A stretch of 11,283 nucleotides of DNA from Gammaproteobacteria bacterium (GTDB lineage Bacteria; Pseudomonadota; Gammaproteobacteria; Steroidobacterales; Steroidobacteraceae): assembly GCA_030040235.1 (NCBI GenBank), contig JASHUC010000380.1:1-11283 (forward strand), in the 5' to 3' direction. Below, in pieces: positions 1 to 6,441 of this stretch. Both the position numbers and the translations under genes were made by a program. Numbering within the stretch: the first letter of the stretch is position 1; every line of letters starts with the position of its first letter. The notes under the pieces are model-generated. The model was not told the origin of the DNA and searched no databases. It saw nothing but the letters and a program-made list of their open reading frames with translations.

Positions 1-1
1 G

Positions 2-1312
2 GTGGTGCTGTCCGGGACCGTGGCCCAGTTTAACGAGGCTTTTGGCGTCGAGCTGAAACGCTACGAGTACGCGGGCGGAACCTATCGCGGGCGGGAGGGC
101 GTCATTCAAATACCCGAGGAGCTGGCAGCCGTCATCGAAGCTGTGCTCGGTCTCGACAATCGTCCCCAGGCACGACCGCATTTCCGCGTGCGCGCGCCGC
201 GCCGTCGGGGCGGCTCAAAATCCTCGCCGCAGCACACCTCGGTCAGAGCGTCGTCGCCTGCCGTCTCGTACCTACCCACCCGGATCGCGTCCCTGTACGA
301 CTTCCCGCAGGGAGGGGCGCAGGGCGAGTGCGTCGCGATCATCGAGCTCGGCGGCGGTTTTCGGCCGCAGGACCTCGAGGTGTACTTCGCCGGGCTGGGC
401 ATGGCGGCACCGACCGTGACGGCCGTTTCGGTGGACCACGGCGCGAATCAGCCGACCGGCAATCCGGACGGGCCGGATGGAGAGGTGATGCTCGATATCG
501 AGGTCGTTGGCGCCGTCGCTTCGGGCGCGAGTATCGCGGTGTATTTCGCGCCGAACACGGACGCGGGCTTTCTCGATGCGGTGACGACGGCGGTGCACGA
601 TACCGTCCGCAAGCCGTCGGTCGTATCAATCAGCTGGGGAGGTCCAGAGTCCTCTTGGACCTCGCAGGCGATGACGGCGATGGACGAGGCATTCCAGGCC
701 GCCGCCGCGCTCGGCATCACGGTATGCGCCGCATCCGGCGATGGTGGCTCGAGCGATGGCGTGGCCGGGGGCGCCCCTCAGGTCGACTTTCCGGCCTCGA
801 GCCCTTTCGCACTCGGCTGCGGTGGCACGAGTCTGCGCGCCACTCGCAATCAGATCACGAGCGAGGTGGTCTGGAACGATGAGAGCACGAGCGGCGGAGC
901 GGGAGGTGGCGGCGTGAGCGCTTTCTTCCCCGTACCCAGCTGGCAGCAAGGGCTCGCGGCGACCACATCCGCCGGGTCCCGAAGTGCGCTCTCCGGACGG
1001 GGTGTCCCCGACGTTGCGGGCGATGCCGACCCTCAAACGGGCTATGACGTACGCATCGATGGCACGGACACCGTCATCGGCGGTACGAGCGCTGTCGCGC
1101 CGCTGTGGGCGGGGCTCGTCGCGCGCGCGAACGCGCTCAACGGTCGTGCGGCCGGCTATGTGAACCCGACCCTCTATGCCCACCCGACTGCGCTGCGCGA
1201 CATCACCCAGGGAAACAATGGCGCATTCGAGGCTGTGGCGGGATGGGATGCCTGCACCGGCCTTGGCAGTCCAATCGGCCAACAAATCGCCGCCATCGTC
1301 AAAGATTCATGA
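2..1312 (+). CDS. S53 family serine-carboxyl protease (kumamolisin/sedolisin type), 5'-truncated
   Basis: Secreted-type serine-carboxyl endopeptidase of the S53 family, enzymes that usually work on proteins at acidic pH. The first ~65 residues in the window are the C-terminal half of the Pro-kumamolisin activation domain ([16 protein letters not shown], then ...[13 protein letters not shown]), so the true start and any signal peptide lie upstream; the GTG at base 2 is not a real start. The catalytic domain starts near residue 85. Numbering from base 2, the catalytic residues are Glu161 and Asp165 (GEVMLD), Asp247 for the oxyanion hole ([10 protein letters not shown]) and Ser363 ([13 protein letters not shown]). 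The calcium site is also present: Asp400-Ile401 and the glycine-rich [11 protein letters not shown] with Asp416. All family residues seem intact, so this should be an active protease, self-processed between about residues 65 and 85. It converges on the permease gene, with 67 bp between the stop codons. Confidence 0.95.
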   Translation: MVLSGTVAQFNEAFGVELKRYEYAGGTYRGREGVIQIPEELAAVIEAVLGLDNRPQARPHFRVRAPRRRGGSKSSPQHTSVRASSPAVSYLPTRIASLYDFPQGGAQGECVAIIELGGGFRPQDLEVYFAGLGMAAPTVTAVSVDHGANQPTGNPDGPDGEVMLDIEVVGAVASGASIAVYFAPNTDAGFLDAVTTAVHDTVRKPSVVSISWGGPESSWTSQAMTAMDEAFQAAAALGITVCAASGDGGSSDGVAGGAPQVDFPASSPFALGCGGTSLRATRNQITSEVVWNDESTSGGAGGGGVSAFFPVPSWQQGLAATTSAGSRSALSGRGVPDVAGDADPQTGYDVRIDGTDTVIGGTSAVAPLWAGLVARANALNGRAAGYVNPTLYAHPTALRDITQGNNGAFEAVAGWDACTGLGSPIGQQIAAIVKDS

Positions 1313-1379
1313 ATTAACCACGGATGGGACGATGATGAACATGCTCGATGCCGGCGTCACGGCGGACAGCGTAATGTGC

Positions 1380-2852
1380 TCATAAGCCGGTGCGCACGCC
1401 AATGGGAGCAGAGCCCGAGAGCAGGTCGTGCCGCAAAACTCTCATGGCCGTCACGGCTAGCAGCAGTAGCGTGAGCAGCGCAAGGCAGATCACGACGACG
1501 CTCCTGCCGGTGCGAAACGGGGCCGCCCATAATGCCGAGAAGAACGCCGCGTAGATCAGATACAAATTGAGGAAGACACCTGCGATCGGCACGAGCAGAT
1601 TGCGCACGACGTTGAACCGGTCCGGCAAGATGCGCCGGAAATAGAGCAGGTTTGCGACGTTGACGGCGGTGAACGTGAGCGCGCCAAAGAACACCAGCGC
1701 GTTTGCCCACCAGACGAAGCTGTCGAGGCCGTTGCGCAGGATTGCAAGGCTGAGCAGCCCGAGGCCGGCGCAGGTCGAGACGACGAACATGACTGCGGTC
1801 CGCGGGACGCGCTTTTCTCCCTCGAGCCGAGCGAAGGCCGCCGGCAGCAGACGATGGCGAGCCAGCGAGAAGATGATGCGGGAGGCACCCTGGACGCCGG
1901 CAATGTAGATGGCAGTGAGCCCCGTGAACGCCGTCGCGATGACGATGAGATTCCCCTGGCCCCAGTACGCGTGCGCAACCGGGCTGATCGCCGTGAGGCC
2001 GGCCGCGTTGTATGCGTCGATCTGGCCCGGAGGCGTGGAGAGGGTGAAAGCCCAGGAGTTGATGGCCCAGAACACAGCGATGCCGATGACGGCGAGGACC
2101 AGTACCCGCGGTACGTTCTCCCGCGGCGCCCGCGCCTCCTCGGCCGCAGTGGCGACGACGTCGAACCCCGAGAACGCCAGCATTCCGAGAATGATCGCCC
2201 TCCAGAACCCCGCGACGCCCTGCGTCGCATGCGCCGGATCGAAGGGGCCGAGATTGATGCCTGCAGGCACGCCGGCCTTGACCCACAGAATGGTGGCGGA
2301 TAGCGCGAGCACCACCGTTGTCTCGATCAACATCAGGCGGATCGTCGTCCTGATGGAGACCTCCGCGCCCCGAGCGCAGATCCAGCCGATCAGGATGGAA
2401 TGGAGGACGAGCCCCGCCACGAGAGCGACCATGTCCGGGATCCCGAGATGCAGCCAGTTCACCAGGTCGAGAAAGAACAGCGCGAACAGCAGGGGAACCG
2501 AGATCGCGATCATGATGAAGTAGGTCAGCATCACCAGCCCGGCGATCAGGCCAGTGGCTGGCGCCGCCGTCGTCCAGAGCCAGGTGGCCACCGCTCCCGC
2601 AGAGGGCGCGTGGCGGTTGAGGCTGGCATAGGAGAGAACCGTCGGAAGCGTGATGATCAGTGCGGCGAGGAAGACGAGAGGCGCCACCGGCCCGGCCGTC
2701 GCCTCGATGGGGCCCCAGGTGGCGAAGAGGCCGATGGCAGGCGACGTGACCCCGATCACCAGGGCGGCGAGCCCCCAGGGTCCGATGACGTTCGCCTTGA
2801 GGCGCGGAGCGCTCTCAACGTCCGCAGTCGCACTATACGAGGGCTGCGACAA
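1380..2852 (-). CDS. APC superfamily amino-acid permease
   Basis: Inner-membrane secondary transporter of the amino acid-polyamine-organocation superfamily, 490 residues, the usual size. About 12 hydrophobic segments can be drawn, roughly at 24-46, 55-78, 98-128, 139-158, 168-190, 214-233, 250-270, 300-325, 352-372, 378-402, 418-440 and 452-470. Family marks are the first helix (NVIGPWGLAALVIG), the helix 6 motif AFSGFDVVATAAEEARAPRENVPR near 226-249, and the loop ASRIIFSLARHRLLP. The substrate cannot be read from sequence; an amino acid or polyamine is most likely. The only in-frame start before an upstream in-frame stop (complement of 2877-2879) is TTG at 2850-2852, which lacks a clear Shine-Dalgarno sequence. 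An out-of-frame ATG at 2878-2880 opens a 15-codon frame ending inside this gene, so a short regulatory frame or a lost in-frame N-terminus is possible. No partner gene is adjacent. Confidence 0.92.
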   Translation of the reverse strand: MSQPSYSATADVESAPRLKANVIGPWGLAALVIGVTSPAIGLFATWGPIEATAGPVAPLVFLAALIITLPTVLSYASLNRHAPSAGAVATWLWTTAAPATGLIAGLVMLTYFIMIAISVPLLFALFFLDLVNWLHLGIPDMVALVAGLVLHSILIGWICARGAEVSIRTTIRLMLIETTVVLALSATILWVKAGVPAGINLGPFDPAHATQGVAGFWRAIILGMLAFSGFDVVATAAEEARAPRENVPRVLVLAVIGIAVFWAINSWAFTLSTPPGQIDAYNAAGLTAISPVAHAYWGQGNLIVIATAFTGLTAIYIAGVQGASRIIFSLARHRLLPAAFARLEGEKRVPRTAVMFVVSTCAGLGLLSLAILRNGLDSFVWWANALVFFGALTFTAVNVANLLYFRRILPDRFNVVRNLLVPIAGVFLNLYLIYAAFFSALWAAPFRTGRSVVVICLALLTLLLLAVTAMRVLRHDLLSGSAPIGVRTGL

Positions 2853-2880
2853 GCTGGATCGCTGTGGAGCCGGTGCTCAT
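2833..2880 (-). other. possible 15-codon upstream ORF overlapping the permease start
   Basis: ATG at the complement of 2878-2880 encodes MSTGSTAIQLVAALV and stops with TAG at the complement of 2833-2835, so it overlaps the first 20 nt of the permease in another frame. No strong Shine-Dalgarno sequence precedes it. It could be a translated leader coupled to the TTG-started permease, or the original N-terminus put out of frame by a one-base change. Chance is equally possible. Confidence 0.25.
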
Positions 2881-3006
2881 TGTTCTCGGTCGCAAAATTC
2901 GCCGCCTTCCGCCTGCCCGCCGTCGGGTCAGATCCCCCCCGCAAGCGAAGGAGGAATCTTACGCCTGGGCTGGGGAGGGGATGCGACTCCCGATTTCGTT
3001 CGGCAT

Positions 3007-3144
3007 CTACGGCTTGGGCAGCTTTTCCAGCTGCGACAAGGCGGCACTCACTATCTTCGGCGGAAACCCCATCCGCCCCAGCACGCGAATGGCGTTTCGT
3101 TCACGACTGGTGCCTCCGCGAACCTTGAAGTCGGAACGGAACCC
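3007..3144 (-). pseudogene. possible C-terminal remnant of a MutS-family ATPase
   Basis: The - strand frame ending in TAG at 3007-3009 reads FKVRGGTSRERNAIRVL followed by GRMGFPPKIVSAALSQLEK. This resembles the extreme C-terminus of the MutS/MSH ATPase domain, where a Y/F-K-L-x-x-G stretch is followed by S-R-x-x-N-A and G-F-P-x-x-(I/V)-x-x-A. Further upstream in the frame the protein becomes arginine- and proline-rich and no longer looks like MutS, and no Walker A motif is present, so at most about 45 codons survive. The match rests on pattern memory only. A random open frame in GC-rich DNA is a real alternative. Confidence 0.2.
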
Positions 3145-3226
3145 CCTGCGCGGAGGAAGCGACGGTGAAAGACCGATCGGGATCGGAGTCGCGGTAACGC
3201 TGGGCCGGAACGAGCACGCTCTTTCC

Positions 3227-3261
3227 CCCCAGCGCTTATCAACAGAGCAAAGCGCGAAGGG
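3227..3261. repeat. stem-loop 1 of the hairpin cluster
   Basis: GCGCTT at 3232-3237 pairs perfectly with AAGCGC at 3250-3255 across a 12-nt loop. It can be lengthened outward by CCCC (3227-3230) with GGGG (3258-3261) across a small asymmetric internal loop. The polarity of any RNA is unknown. Confidence 0.4.
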
Positions 3262-3277
3262 GCAGCGCCAGCGGCGG

Positions 3278-3298
3278 TCACGGTCGAGGTCACCGTGA
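3278..3298. repeat. stem-loop 2 of the hairpin cluster
   Basis: TCACGGT at 3278-3284 and ACCGTGA at 3292-3298 form a perfect 7-bp stem with a 7-nt loop. Its centre lies about 45 nt after that of stem-loop 1. Confidence 0.4.
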
Positions 3299-3334
3299 GC
3301 GTCCAAGCGCCTCATCTTTAGGCACATTCTCGAC

Positions 3335-3353
3335 CTCGATCCGACAGATCGAG
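3335..3353. repeat. stem-loop 3 of the hairpin cluster
   Basis: CTCGATC at 3335-3341 and GATCGAG at 3347-3353 form a perfect 7-bp stem with a CGACA loop. Its centre is 56 nt from that of stem-loop 2. Confidence 0.45.
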
Positions 3354-3381
3354 CACCTTGAGCTGTCGCATGTTCGGCGCC

Positions 3382-3405
3382 GGATGCGCACCGGCGTGCG
3401 CATCC
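3382..3405. repeat. stem-loop 4 of the hairpin cluster, perfect 10-bp stem
   Basis: GGATGCGCAC at 3382-3391 and GTGCGCATCC at 3396-3405 pair perfectly around a CGGC tetraloop, giving a very stable REP-like hairpin. The left-arm core GGATGCGC recurs at 3427-3434, just before stem-loop 5. There is no T-run after it on either strand, so it does not look like an intrinsic terminator. Confidence 0.55.
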
Positions 3406-3438
3406 AAGAACATCGCCTGTTGAGAGGATGCGCTGAAC

Positions 3439-3453
3439 GCCGGCCACGCCGGC
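3439..3453. repeat. stem-loop 5 of the hairpin cluster
   Basis: GCCGGC at 3439-3444 and again at 3448-3453 (self-complementary) can form a 6-bp stem around CAC. It is short and GC-only, so on its own it could be chance. Confidence 0.3.
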
Positions 3454-3503
3454 AGAAGCAATGTGTGTCGTGAGGAAGGCGGGAGTCAGCGTGGCGGAAG
3501 ATT

Positions 3504-3542
3504 TCGACGGGGCCTCTGGCATCGAGCGCACAGCCCCGTCGA
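3504..3542. repeat. stem-loop 6 of the hairpin cluster, perfect 10-bp stem
   Basis: TCGACGGGGC at 3504-3513 and GCCCCGTCGA at 3533-3542 pair perfectly across a 19-nt loop, with two further G-U type pairs possible outward (3502-3503 with 3543-3544). It lies about 40 nt beyond the stop codon of the DUF3303-like gene. It could serve as a 3' structure for that transcript, although no T-run follows on the - strand. Confidence 0.5.
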
Positions 3543-3584
3543 GGTGAGGAGGCTTTACAGTTATCGGCCGACTCGAAAGCTAGG

Positions 3585-3890
3585 CTACTGCCACTTCTTG
3601 CCGAGCTCGTCAAGACCGGCCCGCTGCAGGTCCTGCGGCGTCATCGTCGGCAAGAATTCCACACTTGCATCGAAGTTCAGGAACCAAGGTTCAGCCAAGC
3701 GCGGCATCTCGGATGCGTCGGACACGTTCACAATCAGGAACCCGCCACGCTTTCCGTCTGTGGTACAGAAGTAAGCCGCCTCCGGCTGCGCATCGTCGAG
3801 GATGCGACCCAGCTTTTTTCCTGCGGTCCCATCGAGAACGGCTTGATTGAATTTCTCAAGTGGAAGCGAGATGTGCATTACGAAGCGCAT
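3585..3890 (-). CDS. DUF3303-like small protein (ferredoxin-like fold predicted)
   Basis: Protein of 101 residues, probably cytoplasmic, with no signal peptide or membrane segment. It resembles a widespread family of roughly 100-residue proteins, DUF3303-like and sometimes misannotated as pantothenate synthetase. Typical marks are the first strand MRFVMHISLP, the FN-A-V-DG-AG-K stretch (14-25), PEAAYF (36-41), DGKRGGFLIVNV (45-56), the AEPWFL core (66-71), SVEFLPTMTPQDL (76-88) and the tail AGLDELGKKW (91-100). Such proteins are expected to form a dimeric alpha+beta barrel; no catalytic role is established. ATG at 3890 is preferred because GGGGAGA lies just upstream of it; an in-frame ATG at 3902 would overlap that site and has no purine-rich sequence of its own. 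The gene stands alone, facing away from the M13 peptidase gene across a divergent control region. Confidence 0.85.
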   Translation of the reverse strand: MRFVMHISLPLEKFNQAVLDGTAGKKLGRILDDAQPEAAYFCTTDGKRGGFLIVNVSDASEMPRLAEPWFLNFDASVEFLPTMTPQDLQRAGLDELGKKWQ

Positions 3891-3893
3891 AAA

Positions 3894-3900
3894 TCTCCCC
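3894..3900 (-). promoter_or_regulatory. ribosome binding site deciding the DUF3303-like start
   Basis: On the - strand GGGGAGA is followed by TTT and then ATG (complement of 3888-3890). It overlaps the alternative start at 3902, which argues for the shorter 101-residue protein. Confidence 0.6.
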
Positions 3901-3920
3901 ATATTAGGAAGGGCGACGGA

Positions 3921-3951
3921 ACTACACAGTCCTTCTACCGCGGTACGTCAA
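3921..3951 (-). promoter_or_regulatory. candidate promoter of the DUF3303-like gene with embedded palindrome
   Basis: On the - strand, TTGACG (complement of 3946-3951) is a good -35 element. A weak -10, TGTAGT (complement of 3921-3926), follows at 19 nt spacing. Between them lies the perfect 10-bp palindrome TACCGCGGTA (3936-3945), well placed for an operator. The -10 match is poor, so this is tentative. Confidence 0.3.
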
Positions 3952-3995
3952 GGTGGGCCGCTTGACCGCGAAAGCCCACAGCGCAGCGGGCGGGT

Positions 3996-4009
3996 GATTG
4001 TACACAATC
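3996..4009. promoter_or_regulatory. GntR/FadR-like inverted repeat
   Basis: GATTGT and ACAATC form a perfect 6-bp inverted repeat around the dinucleotide AC. The core TTGTACACAA matches the TnGTnnACnA pattern typical of FadR-type GntR regulators. It lies in the divergent region between the DUF3303-like and M13 genes and could control either one. No regulator gene is present in the window. Confidence 0.3.
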
Positions 4010-4250
4010 TCGTCGCTCGTGCTTTGCTGAACGTCTCAAGCCGCCGGTCATGCCGGAGGGTGCATCCTGTGGTTCCGCAAAGCCTCGAGCATCTCGGGCT
4101 TGGTTGCGCTCGCGAGACCGTGTTGGTGGATGACGTGCCAGGTCTGCGGTATCAGCGGAGTTGCGGAGACGCGCTGCGAGGAAGTGCCGGAGAAGCAATC
4201 TCGGCGACCGGGGGTATATCCTGGCAACTGTGCGGGTGCATCGAAATGTT

Positions 4251-4255
4251 GGAGG
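4251..4255 (+). promoter_or_regulatory. ribosome binding site of the M13 peptidase gene
   Basis: GGAGG lies 6 nt before the ATG at 4262. The GTG at 4258 is out of frame, so this site fixes ATG 4262 as the start. Confidence 0.7.
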
Positions 4256-4261
4256 ACGTGA

Positions 4262-6397
4262 ATGACAGGACGCCGCTCCGGGGCGCTTCGTGTGGCGGCT
4301 CGAACTGCGCAGTCCGTCTTGATTGTCGGGTTGATGCAATGGAGCAGCCCCGCTGCCGTTGCCGTCAGCCCCGGTTCTCACGCCGGCAGCGTCCAGCACA
4401 TCTGGCACCTGAACCGTAACACCTTTGATCGTACCGCCGACGCTTGCACCGATTTTTATCAATACGTTTGCGGCGGCTGGATCGCTTCCGTCCAGATTCC
4501 ACCCGACCGCGTCATGGCCGATCTGGGGCAGGATGCCGCCGACGCGGGCAATGATCTTGCGATACGCCAACTGCTGACAAGCAAGGACCATGATCCTGAT
4601 CCCGAGGTGATGCGGCTGCGGACCTTTTTCGCCTCGTGTTCGTCCGCCATGCCGGCAGCCGAGGCGGCTGCGGCCGCAACTCTTCGGGTATGGCTTGCAA
4701 GGATCGATAGCGCTGAGAGTCCGAATCAGTTCATGAGTGTGCTGCAAGCACTTCACGAGCAGGGCATCAACGCACTATTCCAGTATGTGGGTGAACCGGA
4801 CCCGACGGACCGCACCCGCAATCGGGCCTCGATTCAGGAGGGGGTCCTCGGGCTCCGCCGCGATGCTTACTTGGCAAAAGGTGGACAGGCCGCAGGGCTA
4901 AAGGCGGCCTATCGCCGGCATGTGGCTCGGCAGCTGACACTCTCGGGCGTTAGCGCCTCGGAGGCGGAACGCGATGCCACCGCCATTTACGGCATCGAGG
5001 CAAGGCTCGCTCCAGCCGCGTTGTCGTTTTCGGCGCGTTTTGACCCGAAGGTCTCGGAACACCCGATGACCGAGACGGAATTGCAAAAAGTGGCACCGCA
5101 CATCGACTGGCACGCCTATCTGGCGGCGGTAGGCTACCGTCCCGGTGACCCTCTTAATGTCGTTTCGCCTGCTTACATGCGTGCCGTTGATCAGGTGTTC
5201 GCAACCACCTCCGTGGCTGACCTGCGCGCATACCTGCGCTGGATATTTCTCGATGCCATGGGGCCGGCGCTCCCAGGAGCACTGGCTGAGGAGTACTACC
5301 GATTCGCAGCGTGGCCACTCGTACTGCAGCGCTCGCGGTTTGACGAATGCAAGCTCGAAACGATCAAAGGAATGGGGGTAGAGCTTTCGCATCAATTCTC
5401 TACCCGAATCCTGGGCCGCGAGGCGCGTGATGAGGCCAAGCGCGTGGTTCGCGACGTGCAACTCGAGGCGGAGGATTCGACCCGATCGGACGCGTGGCTG
5501 TCGCCGGCGGCAAGAGCGGCGAGCCGGAAGAAAGTACAGGCACTCGATCTCAAGGTCGGTTACCCCGACTCATGGCCTCCGACAGGCGCTTTCCCGCTCG
5601 AGCGGGATGACTTCCTGGCGAACATGCTCGCTGCGCAGGCATTCCAGCAGCAGCAGTCCTGGGACGGAGTTCATGCACCGCGGGATCCGCACGCGTGGGA
5701 GGTCATGGTCTACCCCAATGCGGCGCCCGGTCTGGCGGTGGCCCGCTTGGTCATCCCCAATGGCTATCCGGACGTATATACCAACTCCATGATCCTGACC
5801 GCCGCCCTGTTGCGTCCCCCGGTATTCGACCCTGAGGCTCCACCCGAGGTCCAGTTCGGAACCTTTGGGACCATCGTCGGGCACGAGATCGTCCATGTGC
5901 TGGAGAACCATCAGTTTGACTGGCGTGGCAATGATTCGGATTTCTGGTCCGCAGAAGATGTGAAGTCGCACGAAGGCCAGTCCGCGTGCCTGGTCAACCA
6001 GACAAATGATTTCGTGCTCTTCGGTGACAAGCATCTGGACGGACGATATACCTTCGATGAGAACGTCGCCGACCTGAGCGGCATTCCGTTTGCCTTCACT
6101 GCGATGGCCCGGGAGCACGGGGACGGCATATGGGAGAAGGGGAACGACGGCCTTTCGCCCGCACAGCGATTCTTTATTGCCTACGCTCAGCGCAACTGCA
6201 CAGTCGAGCGCCCGGCATATTTTCGTGAGCGCGCTCCGCTCGATGGGCATGCTCCCAGTCGATTCCGAGTTAATGATCCTTTATCGAATATGCCCGAGTT
6301 CGCGCGAGCGTTTTCTTGTCGGGCCGGCTCACCCATGGCGCGTCCAAGGTCGTCGCGCTGCGTCATTTGGGCTCACGGCGCTGAGCGAACGAATTGA
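4262..6397 (+). CDS. secreted M13 family zinc metallopeptidase (neprilysin/PepO type)
   Basis: Zinc endopeptidase that cleaves peptides outside the cytoplasm; 711 residues, normal for the family. A twin-Arg n-region (residues 4-5) and a hydrophobic stretch at about 16-36 suggest an export signal. The N-terminal domain opens with the M13 hallmark DACTDFYQYVCGGW (60-73). Zinc ligands are His541 and His545 of HEIVH, with Glu542 as catalytic base, and Glu600 in ENVAD (Asp604). His663 and Arg669 in DGHAPSRFRV match the substrate-binding His and Arg of neprilysin, and the end carries NDPLSNMPEFARAFSC and CVIW. The usual substrate-binding NAxY motif reads N500-G-Y-P, which may alter substrate choice. 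Eight residues (AHGAERTN) follow the CxxW end where most family members stop. The gene is probably co-transcribed with the secreted protein 44 bp downstream. Confidence 0.95.
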   Translation: MTGRRSGALRVAARTAQSVLIVGLMQWSSPAAVAVSPGSHAGSVQHIWHLNRNTFDRTADACTDFYQYVCGGWIASVQIPPDRVMADLGQDAADAGNDLAIRQLLTSKDHDPDPEVMRLRTFFASCSSAMPAAEAAAAATLRVWLARIDSAESPNQFMSVLQALHEQGINALFQYVGEPDPTDRTRNRASIQEGVLGLRRDAYLAKGGQAAGLKAAYRRHVARQLTLSGVSASEAERDATAIYGIEARLAPAALSFSARFDPKVSEHPMTETELQKVAPHIDWHAYLAAVGYRPGDPLNVVSPAYMRAVDQVFATTSVADLRAYLRWIFLDAMGPALPGALAEEYYRFAAWPLVLQRSRFDECKLETIKGMGVELSHQFSTRILGREARDEAKRVVRDVQLEAEDSTRSDAWLSPAARAASRKKVQALDLKVGYPDSWPPTGAFPLERDDFLANMLAAQAFQQQQSWDGVHAPRDPHAWEVMVYPNAAPGLAVARLVIPNGYPDVYTNSMILTAALLRPPVFDPEAPPEVQFGTFGTIVGHEIVHVLENHQFDWRGNDSDFWSAEDVKSHEGQSACLVNQTNDFVLFGDKHLDGRYTFDENVADLSGIPFAFTAMAREHGDGIWEKGNDGLSPAQRFFIAYAQRNCTVERPAYFRERAPLDGHAPSRFRVNDPLSNMPEFARAFSCRAGSPMARPRSSRCVIWAHGAERTN

Positions 6398-6411
6398 AGC
6401 GCGGATAAGGA

Positions 6412-6431
6412 AACTCCACGAGATAGGAGTT
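6412..6431 (+). promoter_or_regulatory. stem-loop covering the ribosome binding site of the next gene
   Basis: AACTCC at 6412-6417 pairs perfectly with GGAGTT at 6426-6431 around an 8-nt loop. The right arm contains most of the only Shine-Dalgarno sequence (AGGAG, 6425-6429) of the gene starting at 6442. In the mRNA this would hide the site unless it is opened, for example by a ribosome finishing the M13 gene at 6397. Confidence 0.4.
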
Positions 6432-6441
6432 GATCCCAATC

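Larger units (their letters stand above)
2853..3584. other. gene-poor spacer, about 730 bp
   Basis: No open frame here shows a recognisable domain together with a plausible ribosome binding site. Frames on both strands are arginine-, serine- and proline-rich, as expected of chance frames in GC-rich DNA. The stretch holds the permease upstream region, the possible MutS-like scrap at 3007-3144, and the cluster of stem-loops at 3227-3544 described separately. Confidence 0.6.
3903..4250. other. divergent intergenic region
   Basis: About 350 bp between two divergent genes. Besides the candidate promoter and the inverted repeat listed separately, I see no supportable coding sequence or RNA. The long - strand frame that crosses it continues into the M13 gene and shows no domain. 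Confidence 0.5.

Noticed and set aside
626..1285. 219-codon - strand frame opposite the S53 protease
   Set aside because: Shadow of the protease gene; no domain, and composition typical of antisense frames.
1313..1379. Terminator between the convergent S53 and permease genes
   Set aside because: Only a weak CCG/CGG pairing is present, without a stable stem or T-run on either strand; Rho-dependent ends are possible but not visible.
2400..3128. 242-codon + strand frame
   Set aside because: Antisense to the permease and then into spacer; Arg/Gly-rich, with no motif.
3382..3453. Integron attC site suggested by the stem-loops
   Set aside because: I could not find the GTTRRRY and RYYYAAC ends in the right places, and there is no gene-cassette layout or integrase.
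3935..4756. 273-codon open frame on the - strand
   Set aside because: It runs antisense into the clear M13 peptidase gene, is rich in Arg, Pro and Ser and shows no domain or ribosome binding site; a chance frame in GC-rich DNA.
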